Below are positions 8,097-17,950 of a stretch of DNA of 46,094 bases, piece after piece. The position numbers and the translations under genes were made by a program. Under the pieces are notes generated by a model. The model did not search any database. It worked only from the letters and a program-made list of their open reading frames with translations, and was not told where the DNA came from. Every line of letters begins with the position of its first letter. Positions within the stretch are counted from its first letter, which is position 1. Source of the stretch: Thaumasiovibrio sp043421945 (GTDB lineage Bacteria; Pseudomonadota; Gammaproteobacteria; Enterobacterales; Vibrionaceae); the NCBI GenBank assembly GCA_043421945.1, contig JBHOGO010000029.1, positions 1 to 46,094 on the forward strand, given 5' to 3'.

Positions 8097-11000
8097 ATGA
8101 CTGAAACGCCGAACCAATTGGATCCGCTCACGCTGCCTTTAACGGGTATGAGACTGATAGAAGCATCAGCAGGAACCGGGAAAACTTATACGATCACAGG
8201 GCTTTATTTGCGTTTACTGCTAGGGCATGGTGGTGAGAATGCCTACCCCACGCCGCTGAGTGTTGATCAGATCCTCGTGGTGACGTTTACAGAAGCAGCG
8301 ACAGCAGAGCTTCGCGATCGTATTCGCAATCGTATTCACGTTGCACGAGCTGCTTTTAGTAAGAAAGCGAAGCATGGTGATAAATTTCAATCCCAAGATG
8401 TGGGTGATGATCTTATTGAAGTGCTTATCGAAGCTACCGATGATCATGCTCTCGCAGCCAAGCGTTTATTAGAAGCTGAGCGGCAAATGGATGAAGCGGC
8501 GATCTATACCATTCATGGTTTTTGTCAGCGCATGTTAAGCCAAAATGCCTTTGAATCCGGTGCACTGTTCGACAATGAGTTTATTACTGATGAAAGCCGT
8601 CTGCGTTTTCAAGCCGTGGCGGATTATTGGCGTCGTCGTTTTTATCCACTTGATGCATCACTTGCTCACCTCGTGCGCCAAGAGTGGAAAAGTCCTCATG
8701 ACTTGCACCATGATATCAATACCTACCTGAGTGGCAGTGAGATTCGTCTCACTTCAGAGGGCGCACCACAAGATCTTAATGAGCTACACGACAAAAATGT
8801 ACAGCGCATTAATGATGTTAAGTCGCAATGGCAAGCAGAGGTCGGTGGCTTACATAGCTTGATTAGTGAGTCAGGGGTGAATAAACGTAGCTACACCAAG
8901 ACCAGTTTGCCAAAAGCGCTTCAAGAGGTATCCAATTGGGCAGATACGCCAACAAAGGACTACCAGCTTCCGAAAGCGTTGGAAAAATTCACGCAAGCGG
9001 TGCTGGTGGAGAAAACCGCGAAGGGCGAGCCACCGATCCATCCTATTTTCGATGCGATAGAGGCGCTACTCGAGACTAAACCTTCATTAAGAGCCCCGTT
9101 AACTGCTGATGCGATAACCCATTGTCGCCAAGGTCTACGAGCACTAAAGGAGCAACAATCCTGGCTCTCATTTGATGATCTCCTTACTCAGTTGAGTGGC
9201 GCGCTTTCTGCTGATCAGGGGGCAATGCTCTCATCTCGTATCCGAAGTTTGTATCCCGTTGCCATGATCGATGAATTCCAAGATACCGATCCACTGCAGT
9301 ACCATATTTTCTCATCGGTCTACGGTAACCAGCCCATAGCGAAGGATCCCACTGAAGCAGAGAGCAGGGCTCAAGACGTTGATACTGCTCAGCACAGTGA
9401 TCCCGAAATAGATAGTGGTCAGATAATGCCGTCAGGGCTCCTAATGATCGGAGATCCTAAACAAGCTATCTATGCGTTTCGAGGCGCAGATATCTTCACT
9501 TATATTCAAGCACGTCGGCAGGTGACTGATCATTACACACTTGGAACGAACTGGCGCTCAAGTGCAGCTATGGTTGAAGCGAGTAATGCTATTTTTGCCG
9601 AAGCAGAAAGACCTTTTATTTACGATGACGATATTCCGTTTTTACCTGTTTCACCAAGCCCTAAAGCGCATGACCGTGGCTGGTGGGTAGGCGGTAATGC
9701 CAGACCTGCGATGCAAGTATGGTCTCTTAAAGCAGAGATAAAGGTCACTAAAAAAGGTGAAGAGTCACAGCCTTTTAGTGCTGAGAATTATCGCCAAGAA
9801 GCTGCGCTTTCAACTGCTCGTGAGATAGCGCGGTTATTGAAGCTATCTCAGCAGGGGGAGGTGGTGCTAGGGAAGCCAGAAGCAGGAGAAGCATTAACCT
9901 CCGGCAACATTGCCATATTGGTGAGAACAGGTCATGAAGCACGAACGGTACAAAGAGCATTAACACAATATGGGGTGGATAGTGTTTACCTTTCTAACCG
10001 AGATAGTGTGTTCTCCCAGCCTGTTGCGACGGAACTACTGCGCTTACTGACCGCAGCGATGGAGCCTGAAAATGAGCAGAGCTTGCGAGCTGCATTAGCG
10101 ACTCCCCTTTTTGCCACCAGTGCTGAAGCCCTTGATGCGCTCAATCACAGTGAAATCCTATGGGAAAATGCCGTCAGCGAATTTCGTGATTATGCTCAAA
10201 CGTGGTCACGGCGGGGGGTGATGCCGATGTTGCGTCAGCTCCTTTTTCGTCGTGGTTTAACGGAGCAATTACTTGCCGAGGAGAACGGTGAACGCGTATT
10301 GACGGACCTCTTGCACCTCGGTGAGTTACTGCAAGCAGAGCGTCAGCTTCTTGATAGTGACCAAGCGCTCTTGCGATGGTTTGAACAGCAACTTATTCAA
10401 CCTGCACAACCGAGTGATGAACAACAAGTTCGTCTGGAGTCTGAGCGTAACCTTGTCCAGATTGTCACCATTCATAAATCGAAAGGCTTGGAGTATGACT
10501 TGGTCTTCTTGCCTTTCATAAGCCATTACCGAGCGATGGAAACAGCGATTTACCATGATGATAGCGAAGGGCAATCAGCGACTGTTTTTGATGTTTACCA
10601 AGATCCCGATAATGTAGAAAAAGCAGAGCAAGAACGCTTAGCGGAAGATTTACGCTTACTTTATGTTGCCATTACTCGGGCGGTCTATGGCTGTTATTTA
10701 TGTGTCGCCCCGATCCGTTTAGGCCGTAGTAGTAAAGAGCCTACAGGCAATCATCGCACAGCGATCGGCTGGCTATGGCAAGGGGGATTACCGGGCAGCT
10801 GCGCAGATTGGCAGCGAGCGGTGGAGCAGTTTGTCGAGAAAAGTGGTGCCACTATTGAGCCTTTGCCTGATGAGGTCGAGCCCTACGTACCCAATGCTTC
10901 TATATCAACAGCATTAGAAGCGGCACAATTTCAGCATCCGTTGCCTCGTAATTGGTGGGTAACCAGTTACTCAGGATTAGCAAAGCAAGGGCATACCTAT

Positions 11001-11924
11001 GATGCATCACTAGAGATGCCCGGGTTTGATAACGAGGTCGCGGAGCCTGTTGCCAGTACTGGGCAAGATCAGTATTTGCAAGATAGGAGTACGGGCGTGG
11101 CTGGTGATGACTTTGCCATGGATGGGGAGCTGCCTATGGACGATTCAAGCCAGATGCCTGAAACGGCTAGCCTTTTTGCGACACAAGCTGAAGTGGCTGA
11201 ACGAGGTATTGCCCAATTCCCTAAAGGAGCTGGCCCAGGTACGTTCTTACATACCTTGTTTGAGTTGATTGACTTTACAGCGCCTGCTGACTGTCCAGAA
11301 ACGGTTGATATTATTGAGCAGCAGCTGACAAGAGAGGGCTATGAGCTCGAATGGTCACCCGTATTACAAAAGCTTATTCATGATGTACTCAACTGTAAGC
11401 TTGATGGAAAGGCACTCGTTCTTAAAGAGAAAACAGCAGCACAGCGGCTCACGGAAATGGAGTTCATGTTCCCGATTGAAAAGCTTTCATCATCAGCGGT
11501 GAATACCCTTTTAGCCACCCATGATCCTATTGCTGCAAAAGCACATGCATTTGGTTTTGATACTGTCAGCGGTATGCTCAAAGGTTTCATCGATCTGATC
11601 TTTGAACATGAGGGGCGCTACTACGTGCTGGATTGGAAATCGAACTGGCTTGGCGAGCATGTGAGTGATTACACGCCAGAAAACCTGCACCTCGCGATCA
11701 TGGATCATCGTTATGATTTGCAGTATCTGATTTACACCTTGGCGCTGCATCGGTACTTGCAAAGTCGCATTGTCGATTATGATTATGAACGCCATATTGG
11801 CGGTGTTTATTACCTCTTTTTAAGAGGAATTGAAGCTGAAGGGCAGCATGGTATTTATTCGGTTCGTCCACCGTTAGCACTGATCGAAGGATTAGACCGT
11901 CTCATGAAAGGAGAGGCATTATGA
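8097..11924 (+). CDS. recB: Exodeoxyribonuclease V beta subunit RecB
   Basis: RecB is the 3'-5' helicase and the only nuclease of RecBCD; it also loads RecA after Chi. The 1275-residue product has UvrD-type motifs in order: Walker A ASAGTGKT (23-30), DEFQDTDPLQ (about 391), GDPKQAIYAFRGAD, TNWRSS, VTIHKSKGLEYDLVFLPF (about 790) and LLYVAITRA. The C-terminal nuclease domain is intact: GTFLHTLFELIDF, then GFIDLIF and LDWKSNWLG (about 1178, the D-x-K catalytic pair), then YDLQYLIYTLALHRYL. ATG 8097 is preceded by GAGAGAGA; ATG 8085 is in frame but less well spaced. The stop overlaps the recD start by four bases (ATGA), indicating coupled translation. Confidence 0.98.
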   Translation: MTETPNQLDPLTLPLTGMRLIEASAGTGKTYTITGLYLRLLLGHGGENAYPTPLSVDQILVVTFTEAATAELRDRIRNRIHVARAAFSKKAKHGDKFQSQDVGDDLIEVLIEATDDHALAAKRLLEAERQMDEAAIYTIHGFCQRMLSQNAFESGALFDNEFITDESRLRFQAVADYWRRRFYPLDASLAHLVRQEWKSPHDLHHDINTYLSGSEIRLTSEGAPQDLNELHDKNVQRINDVKSQWQAEVGGLHSLISESGVNKRSYTKTSLPKALQEVSNWADTPTKDYQLPKALEKFTQAVLVEKTAKGEPPIHPIFDAIEALLETKPSLRAPLTADAITHCRQGLRALKEQQSWLSFDDLLTQLSGALSADQGAMLSSRIRSLYPVAMIDEFQDTDPLQYHIFSSVYGNQPIAKDPTEAESRAQDVDTAQHSDPEIDSGQIMPSGLLMIGDPKQAIYAFRGADIFTYIQARRQVTDHYTLGTNWRSSAAMVEASNAIFAEAERPFIYDDDIPFLPVSPSPKAHDRGWWVGGNARPAMQVWSLKAEIKVTKKGEESQPFSAENYRQEAALSTAREIARLLKLSQQGEVVLGKPEAGEALTSGNIAILVRTGHEARTVQRALTQYGVDSVYLSNRDSVFSQPVATELLRLLTAAMEPENEQSLRAALATPLFATSAEALDALNHSEILWENAVSEFRDYAQTWSRRGVMPMLRQLLFRRGLTEQLLAEENGERVLTDLLHLGELLQAERQLLDSDQALLRWFEQQLIQPAQPSDEQQVRLESERNLVQIVTIHKSKGLEYDLVFLPFISHYRAMETAIYHDDSEGQSATVFDVYQDPDNVEKAEQERLAEDLRLLYVAITRAVYGCYLCVAPIRLGRSSKEPTGNHRTAIGWLWQGGLPGSCADWQRAVEQFVEKSGATIEPLPDEVEPYVPNASISTALEAAQFQHPLPRNWWVTSYSGLAKQGHTYDASLEMPGFDNEVAEPVASTGQDQYLQDRSTGVAGDDFAMDGELPMDDSSQMPETASLFATQAEVAERGIAQFPKGAGPGTFLHTLFELIDFTAPADCPETVDIIEQQLTREGYELEWSPVLQKLIHDVLNCKLDGKALVLKEKTAAQRLTEMEFMFPIEKLSSSAVNTLLATHDPIAAKAHAFGFDTVSGMLKGFIDLIFEHEGRYYVLDWKSNWLGEHVSDYTPENLHLAIMDHRYDLQYLIYTLALHRYLQSRIVDYDYERHIGGVYYLFLRGIEAEGQHGIYSVRPPLALIEGLDRLMKGEAL

Positions 11925-14026
11925 CAGACACAACGGTATTAAATGCGACTGAGAGATTGCTGTCTCGTCTGTCACTGCTCGTGGAGAAAGGGGCTCTTCG
12001 GGCGATTGATTATCAATTTGCACGCTATATGTCAGCGCAATTCTTTCAGTGCCGCCAAGATGATGCGTCAATGCAGTGTGGGCAGTCTGATCAAGATAAC
12101 CCTAATGTAGCTACGCTAACACTTTGGGCTGCCCAGCTAAGCTATCGTGCCGGTCAGGGAAATATTTGCGTCGCCATTGATCAATTTCAGGTTTGGTTTG
12201 ATCTCAATAGTCAAGATCGTCAATGGCTACTGGCTGATATTGAGTGGACAGACATCCATGATGCGTTGAGTGATTCACCTGCTGTTGGCAATGGTCTTGT
12301 CCCGACACCAATGGTTGTTGCAGAAAACCGCCTTTATCTTGCCCGTTATTGGCATGATGAACAAATTGTTGCGCGCTATCTACGAAGACACGCTGTCAGT
12401 GCCAGCACAAGCCAAGCGCTACCCGATATTCTAACGTCCTTATTTATCCCTTATCTGCCAGTGCTTAAAGCCCGCTTACAGTCTAATGATGATATTGCAT
12501 TGAAGCGGCAGTCCGTTATCGATGTACTCGATATTGTTAATCCAGAGGCTCTTCCGTGGGGAGATATCGATCTAATTATTGATGCTCAACCCGGAATATC
12601 GGCGCTAAATAACATGCTCGCGGTTATCCCTCTGAGCAGTTGCCTTAACTGGCAAAAAGTCGCTGCAGCAATGTCGCTTTCACGGCAGTTCAGTGTCATC
12701 TCTGGTGGACCAGGGACGGGGAAAACAACCACCGTTGTCCGCCTTCTTGCAGCATGGATTGAACAGGCTAAGTTTGATCCTGCTCCAGAAGAGGGTGTGC
12801 CGGTCATTAAACTAGTTGCCCCTACCGGTAAAGCAGCAGCGAGACTAACCGAATCCATTGGTGGAGCATTAGACCAGCTCGCTATCTCTCCTGACATCAA
12901 AGGATGCATACCGACAGAAGCATCGACCCTTCACCGTTTATTAGGTGCGATTCCTGAGCGAGTGAGTTTTCGTCATAATGCACAAAATCGACTTCACCTT
13001 GATGTGCTTGTGGTGGATGAAGCGTCGATGGTTGACCTGTCGATGATGGCACGCTTAATGGAAGCGCTGCCTGATCATGCGCGATTGGTGTTACTTGGCG
13101 ATAAAGATCAATTAGCCTCTGTTGAAGCCGGTAGCGTACTCGGGGATATTTGTCAGTTTGCGGTTAATGGCTATAGCTCTCAGCAGGCAGCACACCTGTC
13201 GCGGTTAACAGGCTATCACATCGCTGATGGTTCACCTCGTTCACCGATATCTGACAGCCTGTGTATGTTACAAAAGAGCCACCGTTTTCACGCATTATCT
13301 GGAATTGGTCAGCTCGCTTTTTCTGTCAATCAGGGGAATACACATCGTGTAGAGTCTGTTTGGCAGCAAGGCTTTGGTGACATTGAGCACCATCCGCTTA
13401 CAACGGAAAGCTATATCTCGTTAATTAGTCGCCTTGTGAATGCTTACAAGCCCTATTTCCTCGCGGCAAAAGAAGGTCAGAAGCCAGAAGATGTTTTAGC
13501 GTTGTTTGCAGATGTTCGATTACTTTGTGCTATTCGTAACGGCGATACTGGTGTTGATGGCATGAATCAACGTGTTGAGCGGCACCTTCGACAGTTAAAT
13601 TTGATTCAGGATCATGATGATCTTTGGTATATCGGCCGTCCGATTATGATTACTCGGAACGATTATGCACTTGGCCTCTCAAATGGTGATATTGGTATTA
13701 CGCTTTATGATCAAGAGAATCAGCGATTGCGGGTTTACTTCCAATTACCAGACGGTTCGATAAAGGGGATTCTTCCAAGTCGTTTACCAACGCATGAAAC
13801 AGCATATGCGATGACGATTCATAAATCTCAGGGATCAGAGTTCGGGCATACATTCTTACTGTTGCCAGCTAAAATGAATCCTGTCGTGACGAGAGAGCTT
13901 ATATATACCGGCATTACTCGAGCCAAAAAGCAATTATCTCTCTACGCAGATATGCCTATTTTACTTCAAGGGATTAATCGTCAAACTGAGCGTTTAAGTG
14001 GCTTGAAGCAAGCGCTTATAAATTAA
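11921..14026 (+). CDS. recD: Exodeoxyribonuclease V alpha subunit RecD
   Basis: RecD is the 5'-3' motor of RecBCD, a superfamily 1B helicase. The 701-residue product (E. coli RecD has 608) shows Walker A GGPGTGKTTT (about 261), LVAPTGKAAARL, the Walker B box VVDEASMVDLSMMARLM (about 366), LLGDKDQLASVEAGSVLGDI, and near the end AMTIHKSQGSEF and YTGITRAKKQLSLYA. The extra length appears to lie in the N-terminal domain and in a serine-rich stretch around 430-445. The start overlaps the recB stop by four bases, and a terminator follows 65 bp after the stop, so recC-recB-recD form one unit. Confidence 0.97.
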   Translation: MTDTTVLNATERLLSRLSLLVEKGALRAIDYQFARYMSAQFFQCRQDDASMQCGQSDQDNPNVATLTLWAAQLSYRAGQGNICVAIDQFQVWFDLNSQDRQWLLADIEWTDIHDALSDSPAVGNGLVPTPMVVAENRLYLARYWHDEQIVARYLRRHAVSASTSQALPDILTSLFIPYLPVLKARLQSNDDIALKRQSVIDVLDIVNPEALPWGDIDLIIDAQPGISALNNMLAVIPLSSCLNWQKVAAAMSLSRQFSVISGGPGTGKTTTVVRLLAAWIEQAKFDPAPEEGVPVIKLVAPTGKAAARLTESIGGALDQLAISPDIKGCIPTEASTLHRLLGAIPERVSFRHNAQNRLHLDVLVVDEASMVDLSMMARLMEALPDHARLVLLGDKDQLASVEAGSVLGDICQFAVNGYSSQQAAHLSRLTGYHIADGSPRSPISDSLCMLQKSHRFHALSGIGQLAFSVNQGNTHRVESVWQQGFGDIEHHPLTTESYISLISRLVNAYKPYFLAAKEGQKPEDVLALFADVRLLCAIRNGDTGVDGMNQRVERHLRQLNLIQDHDDLWYIGRPIMITRNDYALGLSNGDIGITLYDQENQRLRVYFQLPDGSIKGILPSRLPTHETAYAMTIHKSQGSEFGHTFLLLPAKMNPVVTRELIYTGITRAKKQLSLYADMPILLQGINRQTERLSGLKQALIN

Positions 14027-14091
14027 TTTAGAATTATTTTGTTACAAATTAAGACTGAACTATCTTTTCTGTACAAATAATTACCTAATAT

Positions 14092-14128
14092 CACCCAGCC
14101 TTATGCTTTTATAGGGTTGGGTGTTTTC
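14092..14128 (+). terminator. Intrinsic terminator after recD
   Basis: CACCCAGCC pairs with GGTTGGGTG (one G-T wobble) around an A/T-rich loop and is followed by TTTTCTTT. It ends the recCBD transcript. Confidence 0.85.
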
Positions 14129-14331
14129 TTTATTATCTATCTTAACAGTGCCTGAATCTCTTTAGATGGTTACATTTCTTCTTGTTAACATTTTTGTTAT
14201 TAAAGGTTGGTGGTGACTATATATGTCTATAAGCTGTTTTCTTTATTGGACAGTGTTTTTATGTCTGTAAGGAAAATTCAATAAATTGTGGGTAACATTC
14301 TGGATTAGTATCACGTTTTGGATGTTATTTT
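14129..14331 (+). promoter_or_regulatory. AT-rich upstream region of the envelope cluster
   Basis: About 200 bp of AT-rich sequence between the recD terminator and the first envelope gene. A promoter for the cluster must lie here, but I cannot pick -35/-10 boxes with confidence. No known regulator site was recognised. Confidence 0.35.
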
Positions 14332-15060
14332 ATGCAATTTCGTTGGGATTTCTTGAAGGCAAAGTCTGCTATTTTTTACCTTGCTGCATTGATTGTTTCT
14401 ATCGGCAACTGGAACGATACTGAAACTGTACTGCTTAATGCTTACCACCGAATTGTCGCTAATTGGACAAATGCCAATGAATACGCATTAGTTAATGCTA
14501 TTAGTGTTGGTCATTCTTATGAGTATGTTATTTCATCAATAGGGTTACCCCAAGCGGTCAAAACGTCACGTATTGACCCTGAATTGCACTTTAGCTACTT
14601 CAATTTTGATAAGTTTCTACTCTCGATTAGTCATAAAAATAGCCGTGTTACTGGTTATGCTGTTCAGGCTTTAAACCAAAGTTTTCAGGCTGATATTCCC
14701 TATATTGAAGGGAGTCTGTTTAAACAGATTAATCATGAATTGATCAATTTTCCTGATGATCACTTCTTTGAAAGTGGAAATATAGAATATTACTTAGATG
14801 CTATTGAAATGGGACGAGATGCCTTGTTCCAAAAAGTATTTGTTGGGCAGTATAACTATATTTCTGAACATCAATTATCCCCCGAGCAAATCACTGCGCT
14901 TGATAGAAGCTATGTCCTAGAGGAGCAAGAGAGCGTTCGAACTCTTCAAGAGCAGCTTCGTAAACAACCTGCCAATACCTTCATTATCTCTGAAAAGAGT
15001 ATCGATGAAGCTCTCGATATGATGTTAACTCGCTACGAGTATGCGACGTATTTTCTTTAA
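14332..15060 (+). CDS. ETEC_3214-like membrane-anchored protein
   Basis: A 242-residue protein with one hydrophobic helix near the N-terminus (about 12-26, AIFYLAALIVSIG) and a large soluble part, probably periplasmic. The pattern after the helix (NWNDTETVLLNAYHRIVANW, then SVGHSYEYVISSIGLP) resembles the uncharacterised ETEC_3214 domain as I remember it; no function is known for that domain. The text GLPQAVK followed by tyrosine and phenylalanine-rich strands suggests a PepSY/SmpA-like small fold, but this is weak. It is the first gene of the envelope cluster, nine bases ahead of the transglycosylase gene, so the two are surely co-transcribed. Confidence 0.6.
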   Translation: MQFRWDFLKAKSAIFYLAALIVSIGNWNDTETVLLNAYHRIVANWTNANEYALVNAISVGHSYEYVISSIGLPQAVKTSRIDPELHFSYFNFDKFLLSISHKNSRVTGYAVQALNQSFQADIPYIEGSLFKQINHELINFPDDHFFESGNIEYYLDAIEMGRDALFQKVFVGQYNYISEHQLSPEQITALDRSYVLEEQESVRTLQEQLRKQPANTFIISEKSIDEALDMMLTRYEYATYFL

Positions 15061-15069
15061 GGAACAAAG

Positions 15070-16347
15070 ATGAAAAAGTGTTTACTCTCCTCGTTAGTTG
15101 TCAGTGCTTTATTGTGCGCACCGGCTATGGCCGATCCATTTGCTGACCTTGATCAGTCTGTGGCGGAATTCAATCGCTCTCCCGAAGAAGAGAGAAAAGA
15201 GTTTCAAGAGTGGTATTCAGCACACATGCAAGAATATTCAGCTTGGCGCAAAGCATTCCTCGAAAAGTGGGATGCAGAGCGCGCAACATCGGTTGTGACT
15301 TGGGGTGATACTCAAGTTGATAGTGAACATGTCTCAGTGCTTCATGGTGAAAACCAGCGAACGCTCATCGACTTTGAATCGAATGAAGTTGTGATAGAGG
15401 TTCGAGAGGGGGAAACACTGTCGAGCGAGCAGTTAGAATCTTTTATTTCACAGCAGCTTGCTAACCCAGAAATGGAGTTTTTACAGTTAGATGCTCAAGT
15501 GCTTGCAGCTCCTGTTATGGTTGAGCAGCGTGAAATCAGCTACTCAGTAGAGGATGAGCGAGAGGCCTTACGAGAAATTTTGCAGCAAACGAATCAACAG
15601 TTGCAAGATATTGATAAGACAGCAAGTTCACTTGAAATGAACACTGAGCAAGTGATTGACGAGGATCTTCTTCGTCAAGAGAAGGAAACGCTTGTTATTG
15701 ATGCCAAATCTCGAATGCAAGATCTATCGGCACTTTATCAAGAGCAAAGAGAGACAAGTCCTGAAGAGGTGCCCGTTGTCACCTATCGCTTGAAAATGCC
15801 CAATAGTAGCTTAGAAAATCGAGTGGCACCCTTCCTTGATGAGATTCATAAGCAAAGTGAAGCCTTTGATGTTGAGCCTGCGTTGATCGTTGCCATTATG
15901 CATTCAGAGTCGAGCTTTAACCCGAATGCTCGCTCACCGATCCCTGCATTCGGCCTTATGCAAGTTGTTACAACCAGTGCGGGTCACGATGTTAACCGCA
16001 TTGTTCATAAGATTGATAGCCCGATGAATGAAGGGGATCTCTATCAGCCAGATTACAATATTGAAGCGGGTACTGCTTATCTAGATATCCTTAATTCACG
16101 CTACTTACGTGCCATTGAAGACCCACAAAGTCGTGAATACTGTGTCATTGCAGCTTATAACACGGGGGCTGGAAATGTTGCTCGTGCGTTTGGTGAACGA
16201 CGTTTACCTGCGGCGGTTGAAAAAATTAATGCACTAACACCACAAGAAGTCTACGACAGCCTGATTGCCAATCTTCCATACGATGAAACCATCAATTATC
16301 TGAAGAAGGTTACCGAGCGTAAAGAGATGTATCAGGAGCAGATATGA
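15070..16347 (+). CDS. MltC-family lytic murein transglycosylase
   Basis: A 425-residue periplasmic enzyme expected to cleave peptidoglycan glycan strands, leaving 1,6-anhydro-MurNAc ends. An N-terminal signal peptide ends at PAMA-DP (about 21/22). Residues 75-130 (VVTWGDTQVDSEHVSVLHGE, then TLIDFESNEVVIEV) match the MltC-specific N-terminal domain. The C-terminal SLT domain has the catalytic glutamate in IMHSESSFNPNA, then AFGLMQVVTTSAGHDV and AAYNTGAGNVARAF. It differs from E. coli MltC in having no lipobox cysteine, so it should be soluble rather than outer-membrane bound, and in a glutamate/glutamine-rich middle (150-250) likely to form coiled coil. It overlaps the next gene by four bases. 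This appears to be a cluster-specific paralog rather than housekeeping mltC. Confidence 0.88.
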   Translation: MKKCLLSSLVVSALLCAPAMADPFADLDQSVAEFNRSPEEERKEFQEWYSAHMQEYSAWRKAFLEKWDAERATSVVTWGDTQVDSEHVSVLHGENQRTLIDFESNEVVIEVREGETLSSEQLESFISQQLANPEMEFLQLDAQVLAAPVMVEQREISYSVEDEREALREILQQTNQQLQDIDKTASSLEMNTEQVIDEDLLRQEKETLVIDAKSRMQDLSALYQEQRETSPEEVPVVTYRLKMPNSSLENRVAPFLDEIHKQSEAFDVEPALIVAIMHSESSFNPNARSPIPAFGLMQVVTTSAGHDVNRIVHKIDSPMNEGDLYQPDYNIEAGTAYLDILNSRYLRAIEDPQSREYCVIAAYNTGAGNVARAFGERRLPAAVEKINALTPQEVYDSLIANLPYDETINYLKKVTERKEMYQEQI

Positions 16348-17288
16348 GACGCTGGATTTTCGTCTTAATTGCTGCACTGTGCTCGTTGCCTGCACTTGCG
16401 GTGCAGGTACCCACGGATACTGAAGAGACTATTTTTGGCATCGGCTATGGTGAGGTCTCGTCAGAAGCTGAGCGAGATGCCTTAGCTCAAATTGCGTTGC
16501 GCCTATCTGCAAGGGTTTCTGTCGAGGAAAAAAGCCTGCTATCAAGCCAGAATGGCCATGCTGAAACGGCATTTTCATCGGCTTCGACGATTACGACCGA
16601 TGAGTTATTGATGCCTTCTTACACCCTTGTTGAACGACATGAATATCAAGGTCAGCAACAGATCGTCATTGCCGTTGAACGGGCAGATATCGCCTCGCTC
16701 TACCAATTAGAGGCGTCGAATGGACTTAATCAAGTTGCTATCAATCAAGCCCAATCTCGCACTGGCTCCGCGTTTCGTGCATTGAGTCAGGCTCTCGTTA
16801 ATGACAGTTTGCTGCAACAAAGTCAGAGCCTTATCAGGGTACTGATAGGGTTAGATATTGAGGCTGAACAAACAGATACATTGGTTGCTCAATACCAACA
16901 ATTGATGGCTGCTCATCGTCAGAGCATTCAGTTACTTTCTCTGAATGTGACAGGGGATACGCGAAGCCAATTAGCGATAGAGGCATTGAACGATAATGCC
17001 TCTATGTTGGGAATCACAGCGGATCATCAAGCTCCCCTTCAAATTGTATTGCGCTCAAGAGAGAAGCAAGCCTCTTCGTCAGGCAAGGTTATTGCGGCTA
17101 GAAAAATTACCGTTGATATACGCGAGCAAGGCCAGTTAGAGAGCGTCATGCAGCGTGATTTGGACTTTATGAGCGAGCCTAAAAATTCGAAATATGAAGC
17201 TTCGGCATTTATTGATGACAAAATTAGGTCATCACTTTTATCTAATGGATTAGTGAAAATAATAGGAATAAAAAACAATGAAAATTAA
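16344..17288 (+). CDS. Secreted protein with LPP20/FlgT-N-like domain
   Basis: A 314-residue protein with a signal peptide (MRRWIFVLIAALCSLPALA). The mature start, IFGIGYGEVSSEAERDALAQ, then IALRLSARVSVEE, follows the pattern of the LPP20 and FlgT N-terminal folds (glycine-rich strand, then a helix with alternating alanines and a strand). The C-terminal part (about 220-314) has strands such as PLQIVLRSREK and ARKITVDIREQG that suggest a second alpha/beta domain. No cysteine for lipid attachment is seen. It overlaps the transglycosylase gene by four bases and the next lipoprotein gene by 11, showing tight translational coupling. The function is unknown; structural role in an envelope complex is inference. 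Confidence 0.65.
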   Translation: MRRWIFVLIAALCSLPALAVQVPTDTEETIFGIGYGEVSSEAERDALAQIALRLSARVSVEEKSLLSSQNGHAETAFSSASTITTDELLMPSYTLVERHEYQGQQQIVIAVERADIASLYQLEASNGLNQVAINQAQSRTGSAFRALSQALVNDSLLQQSQSLIRVLIGLDIEAEQTDTLVAQYQQLMAAHRQSIQLLSLNVTGDTRSQLAIEALNDNASMLGITADHQAPLQIVLRSREKQASSSGKVIAARKITVDIREQGQLESVMQRDLDFMSEPKNSKYEASAFIDDKIRSSLLSNGLVKIIGIKNNEN

Positions 17289-17946
17289 AACATTATCGGT
17301 TGTGTTAGGCGCCATTCTTGTATCAGGTTGCGCGAGCCAAATTGATATTTGGGATGACCGCGAAGAGATGCTAAATGAATTAGCAGCAACATGTGAAGCG
17401 CACACTACGGATTACCAATCGTACTCTCCAACATTCGACCAAGCATCTGAAGCACTTCTTGCGATTACTCGCCGTCAGTGTGCTGCTGCGAGTGAGTACC
17501 GCACTATTCGTGAAAACCACAAAGACGTTGAGCAGTTCTTCGCTATGAATACGGCGAACGGCCTTGGTAATGAAGAAATCGCTGAGTTGCTTTTAGAAGA
17601 CAGTGATATGTCAAAGAAATTCCAGCAATATCAAGCCGCTCAAGACGCCATTTTTGATCAAAATTTAGAGCTGGCAATGGATCTTGGTTTAGTCACCGCA
17701 GAAACAGCGTTACTGTTCGCTGAGCACGCAACGACTATCGCGAAAATTGAAGTTTTGAAGCGTATTCAAGGTGAGCTAGACCCTGAAGGTGATGAATTGC
17801 CTCTCGTCCTTGATCAAATGAGTACACGTATTTCACTTATTAATGATGGTCAGTCTCTCATTAGCGCAGAAAAAAGCTTCTTAGATGATATGGCTGAAGC
17901 TGATAAAGCGCTTCAAGAGCGTATCGCAATCGCTGATGGAGCGTAA
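17278..17946 (+). CDS. Outer-membrane-type lipoprotein, unknown family
   Basis: A 222-residue lipoprotein with a type II signal (MKIKTLSVVLGAILVSGCAS). Residue +2 after the lipid cysteine is Ala, so the Lol system should send it to the outer membrane. The mature protein is mostly helical and acidic, with further cysteines in AATCEAH and RRQCAAAS that could form a disulfide. I recognise no family. It starts inside the end of the upstream gene (11-base overlap) and is followed after four bases by another lipoprotein gene. Helical, repeat-free and of moderate length, it could be an adaptor within the cluster's complex, but nothing in the sequence proves this. Confidence 0.7.
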   Translation: MKIKTLSVVLGAILVSGCASQIDIWDDREEMLNELAATCEAHTTDYQSYSPTFDQASEALLAITRRQCAAASEYRTIRENHKDVEQFFAMNTANGLGNEEIAELLLEDSDMSKKFQQYQAAQDAIFDQNLELAMDLGLVTAETALLFAEHATTIAKIEVLKRIQGELDPEGDELPLVLDQMSTRISLINDGQSLISAEKSFLDDMAEADKALQERIAIADGA

Positions 17947-17950
17947 GAAA

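Noticed and set aside
17885..17950. N-terminal extension of the second lipoprotein gene
   Set aside because: It would lie inside the preceding gene and would put the lipoprotein signal peptide in the middle of the protein; ATG 17951 is right.
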